64,000 nucleotides of DNA from Phycisphaerales bacterium (GCA_029260345.1 JAJDDK010000008.1:1-64000); one strand, 5' to 3'. Positions 16,181 through 24,997 are shown, counted from the first letter of the stretch. A program made the numbers and translations. Notes: generated by a model not told the origin, from the letters alone.

Positions 16181-16429
16181 TTATTCCGCCGCGACAACCG
16201 CCTCTTCGGCGATCGCCTCGTCCGCGATTTCGGCGCCGTGCACCCGGGTTCGAGCCAGATTCTGCAAATCGACCAAGGTCGTTTGCACCTGGACTTCCGG
16301 CATGTCCAACACCAAGGCGATCTCCTGGATCGTCAGTTCCTCGGCGTAGTAGAGGACGAGCACGCGTCGTTGTGTCAAAGTGAGTTGCTGCACCGCTTCG
16401 CGCAGGGCCGCGACATCCATGTCGCTCAT
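16181..16429 (-). CDS. Stand-alone sigma-70 region-4-like helix-turn-helix protein
   Basis: An 82-residue protein with a sigma region 4 signature, LTLTQRRVLVLYYAEELTIQEIALVLDMPEVQVQTTL, at about 16-53. It has no region 2, so it cannot act as a complete sigma factor. An acidic Ala/Glu tail follows (about 62-82). A CAGGAG site 7 nt before the ATG decides the start. Upstream, TTGACG and TGTTAT 18 bp apart (16568-16539, minus strand) could be the promoter. It may be an antagonist or accessory DNA-binding protein for RNA polymerase, or simply a regulator that uses this fold. The gene is separate from the decarboxylase operon by about 115 nt but on the same strand, so co-transcription is possible. 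Confidence 0.75.
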   Translation of the reverse strand: MSDMDVAALREAVQQLTLTQRRVLVLYYAEELTIQEIALVLDMPEVQVQTTLVDLQNLARTRVHGAEIADEAIAEEAVVAAE

Positions 16430-16762
16430 CACAGGACTCCTGCCGGGACATCGTGGAGGTCGGCCCCGAAGGTTTGCCATCCGTGCATTCCTTCGGCCCG
16501 CACGAGCCCGATTGATCGGACAAGTCTTGAACCGCGTTATAACACTCTGCGGACCCATGCGCCGTCAAGCTATTTCCGCAATGTGGAAGAAATGTGGATA
16601 AGGCGATCGCCTGATTTCGGGTGGGTTTCGTAAGTCATTCGGGCGCTATGCTCCCGCGCGAATGGCGCTGAGCCACGACAGGGCATTCAATTTCCTGAGG
16701 AGACAGACATATCCACATCCGCTGGGAGTGATGAACGATCCGGCGTTGCGCTCGGGGCGACG

Positions 16763-17752
16763 ATGGTTCTCATGACGCTGGCGGGGTGGTCCGCGGTGCC
16801 GCTGTTTTTGCGCCACTTCGCCCTGAGCATCGATGCCTGGACCAGCAACGGCTGGCGCTATGGTTTCTCCGCGTTGATCTGGCTGCCGGTTGTGCTCATC
16901 GCGCAAAAGCGCGGGAAGACGCCGCCCAACTTGTGGCGACTTGCCATTGTCCCGAGCCTCCTCAACGCCGCTGGGCAGATCTGCTTCACGTGGGCCCATT
17001 ACAAAATCGACCCCGGTCTGCTCACGTTTGGATTGCGTGTGCAGGTCGTGTTTGTGGCGATTGGCGCGTACATGATGTTCCCATCAGAACGACGCATTGT
17101 GCGCTCACCGGGATTCATCTTTGGATTCGTGATGGTGCTCGCGGGAACGGCTGGCGCCGCCTTCTTTGGTGAGAATCCGTTCGCGCCTGAACGCCTCATA
17201 GGCCTGCTGCTTGCGATCGGATCCGGCGCCCTCTTCGCGGCGTACGGCCTTTCCGTGCGCAAATACATGCATGGCGTCAATCCGGTCATCGCATTCGCCG
17301 CGATCAGCCAGTACACCGCGACGATCATGGTTCTCTTGATGTTGGGACTGGGTCACAACTTTGGCGCTGGCGCTCTCGCGCTCTCGGGATCACAGTTCAG
17401 TTTGCTGCTGCTTTCCGCGGTGCTTGGCATTGCGCTCGGCCATGTGTTCTATTACGCGAGCATCGCCAAACTCGGCGTCGCCGTGACTGCGGGCGTCCTG
17501 CAACTTCAACCGTTCGCTGTCGCGATTGCGTCGCTGGCCATTTTCGGAGAACGACTGCTCTTCATGCAATGGGTCGGAGGCCTGACCGCCGTCGCGGGGG
17601 CCATCCTCATGCTGAATGCCCAGCGGCGCATTTCAAAGCTCGCCCGCCTCGAACGCGCCACGGCGGCGCGGCAACGGGAAGCTCTCTCGCTTGCCGAATC
17701 CCCTCCAGATGGGGCACGCCCGTCAGCCGTCGCCGCAACGATTTCGGATTGA
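16763..17752 (+). CDS. EamA/DMT-family membrane transporter (start uncertain)
   Basis: A 10-helix drug/metabolite transporter. The two EamA halves are visible: the first begins LAGWSAVPLFLRHFAL, the second LLAIGSGALFAAYGLSV, and the last helix is WVGGLTAVAGAILML. Such proteins export or import small metabolites across the inner membrane; the substrate is unknown. The ATG at 16763 leaves a short first helix and has no Shine-Dalgarno. The frame is open back to 16634, and a perfect GAGGAG at 16697-16702 is followed six bases later by an in-frame ATA (16709) that would complete the helix with SGVALGATMVLMTL. The true start may therefore be the rare ATA codon, or there is a sequence error. The C-terminal about 40 residues are a charged cytoplasmic tail. 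Confidence 0.85.
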   Translation: MVLMTLAGWSAVPLFLRHFALSIDAWTSNGWRYGFSALIWLPVVLIAQKRGKTPPNLWRLAIVPSLLNAAGQICFTWAHYKIDPGLLTFGLRVQVVFVAIGAYMMFPSERRIVRSPGFIFGFVMVLAGTAGAAFFGENPFAPERLIGLLLAIGSGALFAAYGLSVRKYMHGVNPVIAFAAISQYTATIMVLLMLGLGHNFGAGALALSGSQFSLLLLSAVLGIALGHVFYYASIAKLGVAVTAGVLQLQPFAVAIASLAIFGERLLFMQWVGGLTAVAGAILMLNAQRRISKLARLERATAARQREALSLAESPPDGARPSAVAATISD

Positions 17753-17994
17753 ACTCTGAATCGCCAATTGGAACATCCCCATAGCGTCGATTCAACCCCC
17801 TGATGACTCACTCAAACACCCGCCGACCAATCGTTGTGGGGCTATCATGCCCCTATCGGCTTGATGTGTTGACGTGTGCGAGCGACCGAATCCGGCGCTG
17901 ACCTCCCGGCGAACAACACGTGCAAGTTCGGATTTCCTCGGCGGCCGCGCTCGACGGATGCAAGACCGCTTCTCACCCCACATCCGTCTGTGGA

Positions 17995-19374
17995 ATGACT
18001 GTGACTGATTCGGATCAACCTCAGCGTCGAGAGCCCGCGCGACGAGTCGCTGTGCGTCTGGGTCTCGGCGTACTGGCGCTCGCGCTGGCGATCGGTGTGA
18101 CCGCCGTTCTTGTGACAACAAAGCCGTCTCCGAAGCTGGCGCCGACCGGCGAACGCGCTCTGACTGTGCGCATCATCACCGCAACGGAAATGCCGGTGGC
18201 GCGCGCATGGAGAGGGTATGGAACGGCCCGGGCGTTGAACTCAGCCAACGTCGCATCTCAAGTCTCAGGCCAGGTCGTTGAACGACCGGCCACCATCGAC
18301 GCGGGGGCCTCGGTCGAAGCGGGCGACCTCCTCGTCCGCATTGACGCTGCGGAGTTTCAGGAACGTCTTGTCGCCGCCAATGAACTGATCCGGGCGCTCG
18401 AAGCCCAATTGGAAAGCCTTGATGTTGAACGCCTCTCGCTTGAAGACAATGTCCGACTCTCGGAAGAAGCCGTTGAGCTTTCCAATCGAGAATTGGCCCG
18501 CGCAAGGGACGCGATGCAGCGCGGCGCCGCGACACAAAACGAGATCGAACGACTCGAGCGGGAACTCACCGTCCTGAATCGCCTCAGCGTGGACCTGCGC
18601 CAGCGACGCGATCAGATCCCCATTCGCCGCCAGGAGATCGAATCGCAGATTCGGCAGCAGCGGGCGCAGGCGCGTCTGGCTGAGATTGACGTTGAGCGGG
18701 CGCGGATTGCCGCGCCCATCAGTGGCGTGTTGCAAACCGTCGAGGCGCACGTGGGGGATTGGCTCGGCGTTGGCGCTCCCGTCGCCCGAATCGTCGACCT
18801 CAGCCACATCGAAGCGCCCATGCGTATGCCCGTCTCCGCCAGTGAAGACCTGCGCGTTGGCGACACGATGGATCTCGCCTCTGACGGGCCAAGTGAAATT
18901 CACAAGAGCGCCCGCATCACCCGCATCGCGCCGGAAGCCGACCCCGGCAATCGAACGCTGACCGTATTTGCGGAATATGAACAAAGCGGAGGCGCCGATG
19001 AAATCGGGCGTCTGCTCCCCGGTCAGTTTCTGGTGGGCACGGCGCAGTCTCGACATCTGGTCGATCGCATCATTGTGCCGCGCCACGCCGTAGTGAGCGA
19101 TCATGTGGCGATCATGAACGACGAAGGCCGCGTTGAAACACGCCGCGTGCGCATCGCGTTCTATCTCGATGAACGATTCCCGGAGCTGGACCCGATCATC
19201 ACCCAATGGGCCGCGATCGCTGATGGACTTGCCCCCGGTGAGCGCATCATCGTTTCCAATCTTGATGACCTTGAAGAAGGCCTGACGGTTCGACCGGTAG
19301 CGTCGAGTTCCACCGCCGCACCAACCGCACAGCGCCGCGTCCTTAATGCCGAACGCGGGAGCGCGCAGCAATGA
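17995..19374 (+). CDS. RND efflux membrane-fusion (periplasmic adaptor) protein
   Basis: A 459-residue HlyD/MdtA-family adaptor. A membrane anchor (about 20-42, LGLGVLALALAIGVTAVLV) precedes the lipoyl half-motif (ASQVSGQVVERPATIDAGASVEAGDLL). A long coiled-coil hairpin (about 115-225) follows, rich in Glu, Arg, Leu and Gln. Then come the second lipoyl half (ARIAAPISGVLQTVEAHVGDWL) and beta-barrel domains. It should link the inner-membrane pump encoded next to an outer-membrane channel; no TolC-like gene is nearby. Its stop overlaps the pump start (ATGA), so the two are translationally coupled. An in-frame GTG at 17920 could add 25 residues. The start codon has no clear Shine-Dalgarno. Confidence 0.9.
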   Translation: MTVTDSDQPQRREPARRVAVRLGLGVLALALAIGVTAVLVTTKPSPKLAPTGERALTVRIITATEMPVARAWRGYGTARALNSANVASQVSGQVVERPATIDAGASVEAGDLLVRIDAAEFQERLVAANELIRALEAQLESLDVERLSLEDNVRLSEEAVELSNRELARARDAMQRGAATQNEIERLERELTVLNRLSVDLRQRRDQIPIRRQEIESQIRQQRAQARLAEIDVERARIAAPISGVLQTVEAHVGDWLGVGAPVARIVDLSHIEAPMRMPVSASEDLRVGDTMDLASDGPSEIHKSARITRIAPEADPGNRTLTVFAEYEQSGGADEIGRLLPGQFLVGTAQSRHLVDRIIVPRHAVVSDHVAIMNDEGRVETRRVRIAFYLDERFPELDPIITQWAAIADGLAPGERIIVSNLDDLEEGLTVRPVASSSTAAPTAQRRVLNAERGSAQQ

Positions 19375-22300
19375 ACATTGCGGCGTTCGGAGTGCGACGC
19401 CCTGTTCCCGCAAACCTTGTCATGTTTGCGCTTCTCGGTGCGGGGATCATCCTCGGCCTTGATCTGCGCCGCGAATTCTTCCCCGAAATTCGACCAAACG
19501 AAGTGATCATTAGCGCCCCCTACCCCGGCGCCTCACCTGACGAAATTGAAGAATCCCTCGCGATCAAGATCGAAGATCGCATCGCGGACCTCGATGACGT
19601 CGTCGAGATCAACACCATTGCCGTCGAAGGCGCCGCGACAATTCGCATTGAGTTTGAACCCGGCATCCCCATTGAAGAAGCCGTCGCCCGCGTCAAACGC
19701 GAAGTGGATTCGCTGCAGGATCTCCCCGAACGCGCTGAACGCATCATCGTCACGGAATTCGAGCCAAACATCCCCGTCATCAGCGTGACGCTCTTCGGCA
19801 ACGCGGATGAGCGCGTCTTGAAGGACGCCGTCCGCGACATTCGCGACGATCTCCTCACGTTGCCGGACATGGGCGACGTGATCATCTCCGGCGTGCGCGT
19901 AGACGAGATCTCCGTCGAAGTCAGTCCCGAAACCATGATCGAGCATCGCGTCTCGCTGCCGTTGATCGCGCAGCGCATCCGCGAAGGCATGACCGAAACA
20001 CCCGGCGGCGCCGTGCGCACGCCGAGCAGCAACGTCACGCTCCGCACCGTCGGCGCTCAGGAACGCGCCGAAGAAGTGCGCGGCATCGTCGTCAAATTTG
20101 ACCCCGAAGGCCGCCCGCTGACCGTTGGTGAAGTCGCTTCCGTCACCGACGCCTTCGCCGATGTCGATCTGCGCACGCGTTTCAACGGCGCCCCGGCGGC
20201 GTCACTCACGATCTACGCAACTGGCGATCAGGATGTCATCGACATTGCAGGTCTGGTGAAGGCCTACGTCGCAGGGCGCATCCGCGAGCCACTGAAACTG
20301 AACTTCCGCGAACGACTCGCCCTCGTCGCAGCCCAGGACCAACCCGGCGCCGAATTGCCGCCACGCGTGCGCGCCCACACTCTCGGTGAACTACACCCCG
20401 TCGTCCCCGGTCTCCAGATTCAGGCGCACAGCGATTTGGCGCGCTTCGTCTCACAACGACTCGACTTACTGTCACGCAACGCCTTCTGGGGCGGCATACT
20501 CGTATTTGGAACGCTGCTGCTCTTGCTCGCGACGCGCGTCGCGATTTGGGTGACGGTCGGACTCATCATCGCGCTGTGCGGCACGCTCGCGTTCATGTAC
20601 GCGCTCGACATCACGCTCAATTTTCTCACGATGTTCGGCCTGATCATTGTGATCGGCCTGCTCGTTGACGATGCGATCGTGGTCGCCGAGAACATCACCA
20701 GCAAATACGAAGCGGGAGAGCCCGCGCTGGCCGCCGCGGTCTCCGGCACGAAACAAGTGGAGTGGCCGGTCGTTGCGACGGTGCTGACGACGATTGCCGC
20801 GTTCGCGCCGCTGCGCGCCATCGATGGGCGCATCGGCGACATGATGGGAGCGATCCCCATCGTGGTGGCGTGCGCCCTGTCCATGTCGCTGCTCGAATCA
20901 CTTCTGATTCTGCCCAGCCACATGGGGCACAGCCTGAAAAAAGCGGAACGACGCAAACGGAAACAACCAAAGGAAACCGCGAAGCGCGGCGCCGACACCC
21001 GCCAGCGCCTCTTTCAGAACTCACTACTGAAGTGGTACACCGCAACGCTTGAATGGTCGTTGCGCCGGCGCTACCTGACCATGGCGCTTACAATCAGCAT
21101 TTTGATCGGTTCGGCCGCCCTCGTCGCCGGCGGACGCGTGCGATTCGAATTCCTGACGACGGCGGACGCCGAACTGGTCCTCGTTGACCTGCGCATGCCG
21201 ATCGGCACGCCGGTGGACCGCACCGACGAAATCATTCGTCACATCGAAGAAGTGTCACTGGCGCTGCCCGAAACTGACTCCGTCTTCGCAGCGGTCGGCG
21301 CCCGCCAGGACCTCGAAGGCGGCGGCGGCTCACAGCAGAGCCACCTGGCGCAGCTCTACCTTGAACTGAAACAGGTGGAATTCCGCGATCGAACCAGCCG
21401 CGAAGTCATTGACGACTTGCGCCGCCAGCTCGGCGAAGTGCCCGGCGTGAAAAGTCTGCGTTTCGAAGAAGCGCAAGGCGGCCCCGGCGGTCCGGACATT
21501 TCCTTCGCCATCGTCGGCGGCTCAACCGATCGCATCATGTCCGTGGTCGATCGCATCAAGGAACGACTCACCGAGTTCGAAGGCGTCTACGGCATTTCCG
21601 ATGACGCCGACGCCGGGCAACGCGAACTGCGCTTCGAACTCCGCCCCGGCGCCAGTGAGCTTGGCTTCACCACGCAGAATCTCGCCACACAACTCCGCGC
21701 CTCCGTGTTCGGCTTGGAGGCCTACACCTTTGCCGGTGATCGTGAAGACGTCGACGTGCGCGTCATGCTGACTGAGCCGTATCGGCGCAGTCTCGCCAAG
21801 CTCGAAATGATGCACGTGTACACACCCGAGGGGCGGCCCGTGCCGCTCGCGGAAGTCGCCCGCATCACCGAAGGCGAAGGATTCGCCACTGTGCGCCGGC
21901 TTGATCGCCAGCGCGCCGTCACCGTGACTGCCGACGTCGATCGCGCTTTCGCCAATCCAGAAGAAATCACCGCCGCGATGCAGGCGGAGCTCAAGGAATT
22001 CGCCGCCGGCGCGCCGGGTGTGCGCATCGTGCCCCGAGGCAGACAGGAAGACCTCGTCGATTCATTCCGCTCATTGCCCATGGCGATGCTCGCGGCCGTC
22101 GCCGTGATCTACGTGATCCTTGCGTGGCTCTTTAGCAGCTACGTGCAGCCGCTCGCGGTGCTGCTCGCCGTTCCATTCGCCAGCGTCGGCGCCATTTGGG
22201 GTCACCTGATCATGGGCTTCGACATGACGATCCTTTCACTGATCGGCTTTGTCGCGCTGACCGGCATCGTCGTAAACGATTCACTCATCCTGATGGAGTT

Positions 22301-22649
22301 CTACAACCAGAAGCGCACCGAGCATGTGTCAATGCACGATGCGCTCATGGCGACCGGCCGCGCGCGCTTGCGCGCCATTTTGCTCACGACGATGACCACC
22401 GTCCTCGGCCTCAGCCCGCTGATGCTCGAACAGAGCTTCCAGGCGCGCTTCTTAATTCCCATGGCGATCACCATCAGCTTCGGTCTCATCGCCGCCACCG
22501 GCGTCATGCTGCTTGTCTTGCCGTGCATCCTGATGATCGGGCGCGACATCCATCGCGTGGCCCACTACGTGTGGACCGGCGAGCGCGTCAAAGGTGATTT
22601 TGTGAACTGGGAAGAATCACTCGAAGCGAAGTCCGCCGAATCAGCGTGA
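19371..22649 (+). CDS. RND-family efflux transporter (HAE1-like inner-membrane pump)
   Basis: A 1092-residue resistance-nodulation-division pump with the classic layout: TM1 near residues 12-30, a large periplasmic loop (about 35-365), TM2-6, a central cytoplasmic segment, TM7, a second periplasmic loop and TM8-12. The proton-relay acidic pair is present in TM4 (VIGLLVDDAIVVAENI), and FMYALDITLNFLTMFGL and the TM10-11 motif SLIGFVALTGIVVNDSLIL are clear. It should export lipophilic compounds using the proton gradient, together with the upstream adaptor. The start overlaps the adaptor stop by 4 nt, and the stop overlaps the convergent coaC gene by 9 nt. Confidence 0.95.
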   Translation: MNIAAFGVRRPVPANLVMFALLGAGIILGLDLRREFFPEIRPNEVIISAPYPGASPDEIEESLAIKIEDRIADLDDVVEINTIAVEGAATIRIEFEPGIPIEEAVARVKREVDSLQDLPERAERIIVTEFEPNIPVISVTLFGNADERVLKDAVRDIRDDLLTLPDMGDVIISGVRVDEISVEVSPETMIEHRVSLPLIAQRIREGMTETPGGAVRTPSSNVTLRTVGAQERAEEVRGIVVKFDPEGRPLTVGEVASVTDAFADVDLRTRFNGAPAASLTIYATGDQDVIDIAGLVKAYVAGRIREPLKLNFRERLALVAAQDQPGAELPPRVRAHTLGELHPVVPGLQIQAHSDLARFVSQRLDLLSRNAFWGGILVFGTLLLLLATRVAIWVTVGLIIALCGTLAFMYALDITLNFLTMFGLIIVIGLLVDDAIVVAENITSKYEAGEPALAAAVSGTKQVEWPVVATVLTTIAAFAPLRAIDGRIGDMMGAIPIVVACALSMSLLESLLILPSHMGHSLKKAERRKRKQPKETAKRGADTRQRLFQNSLLKWYTATLEWSLRRRYLTMALTISILIGSAALVAGGRVRFEFLTTADAELVLVDLRMPIGTPVDRTDEIIRHIEEVSLALPETDSVFAAVGARQDLEGGGGSQQSHLAQLYLELKQVEFRDRTSREVIDDLRRQLGEVPGVKSLRFEEAQGGPGGPDISFAIVGGSTDRIMSVVDRIKERLTEFEGVYGISDDADAGQRELRFELRPGASELGFTTQNLATQLRASVFGLEAYTFAGDREDVDVRVMLTEPYRRSLAKLEMMHVYTPEGRPVPLAEVARITEGEGFATVRRLDRQRAVTVTADVDRAFANPEEITAAMQAELKEFAAGAPGVRIVPRGRQEDLVDSFRSLPMAMLAAVAVIYVILAWLFSSYVQPLAVLLAVPFASVGAIWGHLIMGFDMTILSLIGFVALTGIVVNDSLILMEFYNQKRTEHVSMHDALMATGRARLRAILLTTMTTVLGLSPLMLEQSFQARFLIPMAITISFGLIAATGVMLLVLPCILMIGRDIHRVAHYVWTGERVKGDFVNWEESLEAKSAESA

Positions 22650-23231
22650 ATTCGCCCCGATCATTTCAACAACACGCTCAAAGATCACCTGCGGCTCGCT
22701 CATGCGCCCCGGTCCCACCGCGCGGCACGCCTGCCAGCCATCATCCGGACCAATCATCTTGAAACCATCCGTCTGAAGCTGACTGATGTTCCGCTGCGTC
22801 GCCGGCTGCGACCACATCACCGAATTCATCGCCGGCGCCAGCAGCACCGGCGTCTTCGCGCGATCAACCGCGCTGAGCACCAATGACACCACATCATCCG
22901 CCATGCCCATCGCCAGCTTCGCCAGAAAATCCATCGACGCCGGCGCCACCACCGCAATGTCCGCGCTCGTCGCCAGACTGATGTGCTGCGGATCGTGCGC
23001 TTCGATGTGCTCCCATGCGCTCGTGTACACGGGCCGTCCGGAGAGCGATTGAAACGTCAGCGGCGCCACAAACTTTGTCGCGGCGTCCGTCATGCACACC
23101 GTCACCTGCGCGCCAGATTGCGCAAGACGGCTCACGAGATACGCGGCCTTGTATGCCGCGATCCCGCCCGTCACGCCGACAATACAGCGCCGACCGTCGA
23201 GGACGTTCGTGCTGGCGGCGGATTCAGTCAT
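22641..23231 (-). CDS. coaC: Phosphopantothenoylcysteine decarboxylase (flavoprotein, CoaC only)
   Basis: A 196-residue flavoprotein of the HFCD family. It has the FMN-binding start VGVTGGIAAYKAAYLVSRL, the active-site His in PQHISLATSADIAVVAPAS, the PAMN motif (LLAPAMNSVMW) and the ACRAVGPGRM clamp with the catalytic Cys. It makes 4'-phosphopantetheine in coenzyme A synthesis. In many bacteria CoaC is fused to the CoaB ligase; here the protein ends after the first domain, so CoaB must be encoded elsewhere. It lies 32 nt after rpoZ on the same strand, a common rpoZ-coaBC arrangement. Confidence 0.92.
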   Translation of the reverse strand: MTESAASTNVLDGRRCIVGVTGGIAAYKAAYLVSRLAQSGAQVTVCMTDAATKFVAPLTFQSLSGRPVYTSAWEHIEAHDPQHISLATSADIAVVAPASMDFLAKLAMGMADDVVSLVLSAVDRAKTPVLLAPAMNSVMWSQPATQRNISQLQTDGFKMIGPDDGWQACRAVGPGRMSEPQVIFERVVEMIGANSR

Positions 23232-23263
23232 GGCAGTGCGGCCGTCGTCGGCCGAAGCGCGCG

Positions 23264-23497
23264 TCAGAGCGCGGCGTCAGCAGCGAGTTCGCTTTCTTCT
23301 TCAGGCGCGAACTCAATTGTGATCTTGTCCTGCATGATCTCTTCGAAGACAAGCTCAAGGTCTGATCGACCATCGCGCTCTACCAGCGGACGGGCGCCGT
23401 CCATCAATTCACGCAAGCGTGCCTGAACCAGCGCGCAGAGCTTGAAACGCCCGCCGTACTTCGAGAGAATCGCATCGTCCTTCAAGGCTTCGATCAT
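23264..23497 (-). CDS. rpoZ: RNA polymerase omega subunit
   Basis: A 77-residue protein with the omega signature: LSKYGGRFKLCALVQARLREL, then VERDGRSDLELVFEEI and an acidic C-terminal tail. Omega helps fold and stabilise the beta-prime subunit of RNA polymerase. The start at 23497 is placed where the family begins (MIEALKDDAILSKY). An AAAGGAG site lies about 11 nt before it, a little far. A good promoter, TTGCCT-N17-TACTCT (23587 to 23559, minus strand), is directly upstream. The coaC gene follows in the same operon. Confidence 0.9.
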   Translation of the reverse strand: MIEALKDDAILSKYGGRFKLCALVQARLRELMDGARPLVERDGRSDLELVFEEIMQDKITIEFAPEEESELAADAAL

Positions 23498-23558
23498 CTT
23501 CTGGTCGGCTCCTTTGGGGCCTGCTCGCGGCCTGCTGGCTCGCGGAGCGGAACGGGGA

Positions 23559-23587
23559 AGAGTATCATTGACGATTCGACGAGGCAA
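23559..23587 (-). promoter_or_regulatory. rpoZ promoter, overlapping a divergent -10 box
   Basis: On the minus strand TTGCCT (23587-23582) and TACTCT (23564-23559) are exactly 17 bp apart. On the plus strand TATCAT at 23563-23568 overlaps this -10 and could serve the divergent DUF3553 gene. A hairpin CCCGAATC/GATTCGGG lies just beyond (23599-23619). Confidence 0.6.
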
Positions 23588-23606
23588 CGTCGCGACGCCC
23601 CGAATC

Positions 23607-24221
23607 ATGCGGATTCGGGCCGCGCCAGCAGACCGGGGAGCTTCGCACACCGTGGATTATCGATCTGGTGAGCGGGTGGTCCATCAGGACCGACCCGAAT
23701 GGGGTGTTGGAGTTGTGCTGTCCTCCCAGCCAGGGAGTGACGCCCAGCGGTTGCGCGTCCGCTTCGAACGGGCCGGGCTGAAGACACTGTCCGTGCCCCC
23801 CGCAGCCGTCGTTCATCAGCAAATCGACCCCGCTCGAGCCGCGGCGCCAACAGATCGCCTTCAAGGCCTTTCGGACGACGAAGTCACGGAAATCATGACC
23901 GGCCTGCCCGAAGCGACCCGAGACCCCTTCGAAAGCGTCCCATCCCGCCTCGCGGCGACGCTCCGTCTTTTCCGCTTCGAATCCACCGGCGCCTCCATCA
24001 TCGACTGGGCCGCCACACAGAGCGGCCTCGCCGACCCTCTCTCCCGCTTCACCCGGCACGAACTCGAAGCCCTTTACCGGGCCTTCGAACGCCGCCGCGA
24101 CGCTCATCTGAAGCGCCTCTCGGATGACGTCCGAAATCTCTCCCCCGCCGATCTGGCCGCGGCGGTCGAAAAAGCCCCGCCCGCCGGCAAGCGCGCGTTG
24201 TCGCGCTACATCGGGCGATGA
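23607..24221 (+). CDS. DUF3553-domain protein
   Basis: A protein of about 204 residues. Near the N-terminus it has VDYRSGERVVHQDRPEWGVG, the signature of DUF3553, a small SH3-like domain also found on some helicases and transcription-associated proteins. The rest (about 90-204) is helical, with charged repeats (RHELEALYRAFERRRDAHLKRL) and no catalytic motif I recognise. Start alternatives are ATG 23607, or GTG 23652 right before the domain with GGGGAG upstream; the evidence is balanced. It is divergent from rpoZ, which hints at, but does not prove, a link to RNA polymerase or genome maintenance. Confidence 0.75.
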   Translation: MRIRAAPADRGASHTVDYRSGERVVHQDRPEWGVGVVLSSQPGSDAQRLRVRFERAGLKTLSVPPAAVVHQQIDPARAAAPTDRLQGLSDDEVTEIMTGLPEATRDPFESVPSRLAATLRLFRFESTGASIIDWAATQSGLADPLSRFTRHELEALYRAFERRRDAHLKRLSDDVRNLSPADLAAAVEKAPPAGKRALSRYIGR

Positions 24222-24439
24222 TGCTTCAGAGCAACATCCCGCACGCGCGGACCTGACGCCGGACACGCGCCTCCCGCACAAATTCACGCCAATCTGCGAT
24301 CCCGCACCGAACGCCGCGTTATTCCCGGCCCTCGCGATCACTTTGCCAATTGGCGCCACTCCGGGCGTGCGGATTGATCTCTCTCTTTTCACGCGGCTGC
24401 ACCGTCGCGAGACAAACCAAGATCAGGAGAGAGAGCCCG

Positions 24440-24721
24440 ATGAGTAACCAGGACTTCAACACTCGACTTGCCGAACTGCTCGACCAAATCGAACACCTCC
24501 CCAACGGTGAGCGTGATCGCCTTCGCGAGCTTGCTGATGAGACCCGCGAGCGCCGCGAGCGCATGAGCGAGTCGGTTTCGCAGCTTCAGGAGTCGCTCGA
24601 TTATCTGCGGCTCAGCGTCAAGTACCTCGTCTTCGATCTCGAAGCGACCCGCCGCGAGAACCAGTACCTCCGCCAGCTTCTTCGTGAGGGTCCCGACGAC
24701 GAGCGCGAAGGCGCCGACTGA
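24440..24721 (+). CDS. Small coiled-coil protein of unknown function
   Basis: A 93-residue acidic/basic mixed protein that is almost entirely predicted helix, with heptad-like spacing (LDQIEHLPNGERDRLRELADETRERRERM and on). It has no signal peptide or membrane segment. AGGAGAGAGAG stands before the ATG. It could be a structural or regulatory scaffold; I do not recognise a family. Immediately after it comes the structured RNA candidate at 24751-24888, whose T-rich end may also terminate this gene. Confidence 0.7.
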   Translation: MSNQDFNTRLAELLDQIEHLPNGERDRLRELADETRERRERMSESVSQLQESLDYLRLSVKYLVFDLEATRRENQYLRQLLREGPDDEREGAD

Positions 24722-24750
24722 CCCACGAGTTTCACACAACCCATCCCTTG

Positions 24751-24888
24751 CTTTCTCCGCACTGCCACCGGGCAGGAGGAGAAACCGTCAGGAACGCAGG
24801 CGCGGCGAAGCGTCGATCCATCCGAGAGGACAGGACGACGGCGTGACGAGGTGAATCGTCGCTTCGCCCCCTGCCGTTCCTTTTTTTT
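24751..24888 (+). ncRNA. Candidate structured ncRNA or long structured 3' UTR
   Basis: Two elements lie in a row. First, TTTCTCC/GGAGAAA encloses CTGCC-ACCG-GGCAG. Second, a long stem starts AGGAACG (24790-24796) against CGTTCCT (24875-24881), continues with CAGG/CCTG and GGCGAAGCG/CGCTTCGCC, and ends CGAT/ATCG, for 24 base pairs with small bulges. The 37-nt apical part contains a TCC-GAGA-GGA tetraloop hairpin. Eight T follow the stem, as in a terminator. The total length is far above a normal terminator. It lacks the conserved signatures I know for SRP RNA, RNase P, tmRNA or 6S RNA. It may be an independent small RNA or the processed 3' end of the coiled-coil gene. Confidence 0.55.
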
Positions 24889-24898
24889 GAAAAGCGAG

Positions 24899-24918
24899 CC
24901 GGCTCGTCCCCGAGCCGG
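24899..24918. repeat. Perfect 8-bp GC hairpin
   Basis: CCGGCTCG and CGAGCCGG are separated by TCCC. No T-run follows. It is part of a hairpin-rich intergenic stretch (24889-25206) that has no gene. Confidence 0.5.
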
Positions 24919-24997
24919 TCAACGCCCATGTGACATTGAGCGCAAACCAATCTCATCCCCCCGAGTCTGCCAACGATCAACTTGAATCAAACGTCGA

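Noticed and set aside
17838-17853. GGGGC-TATCAT-GCCCC hairpin as terminator or promoter of the efflux operon
   Set aside because: No T-run follows and no -35 is placed correctly; only five base pairs.
18265-19413. 382-codon frame antisense to the RND adaptor gene
   Set aside because: Composition shadow; the adaptor and pump form a standard coupled pair on the plus strand.
24751-24888. SRP (4.5S) RNA, RNase P RNA, 6S RNA or tmRNA
   Set aside because: I looked for GTCAGG...GGAAGG...AGCAG, GAGGAAAGTCC, a 6S-like central bubble and a tRNA-like end; none is present.
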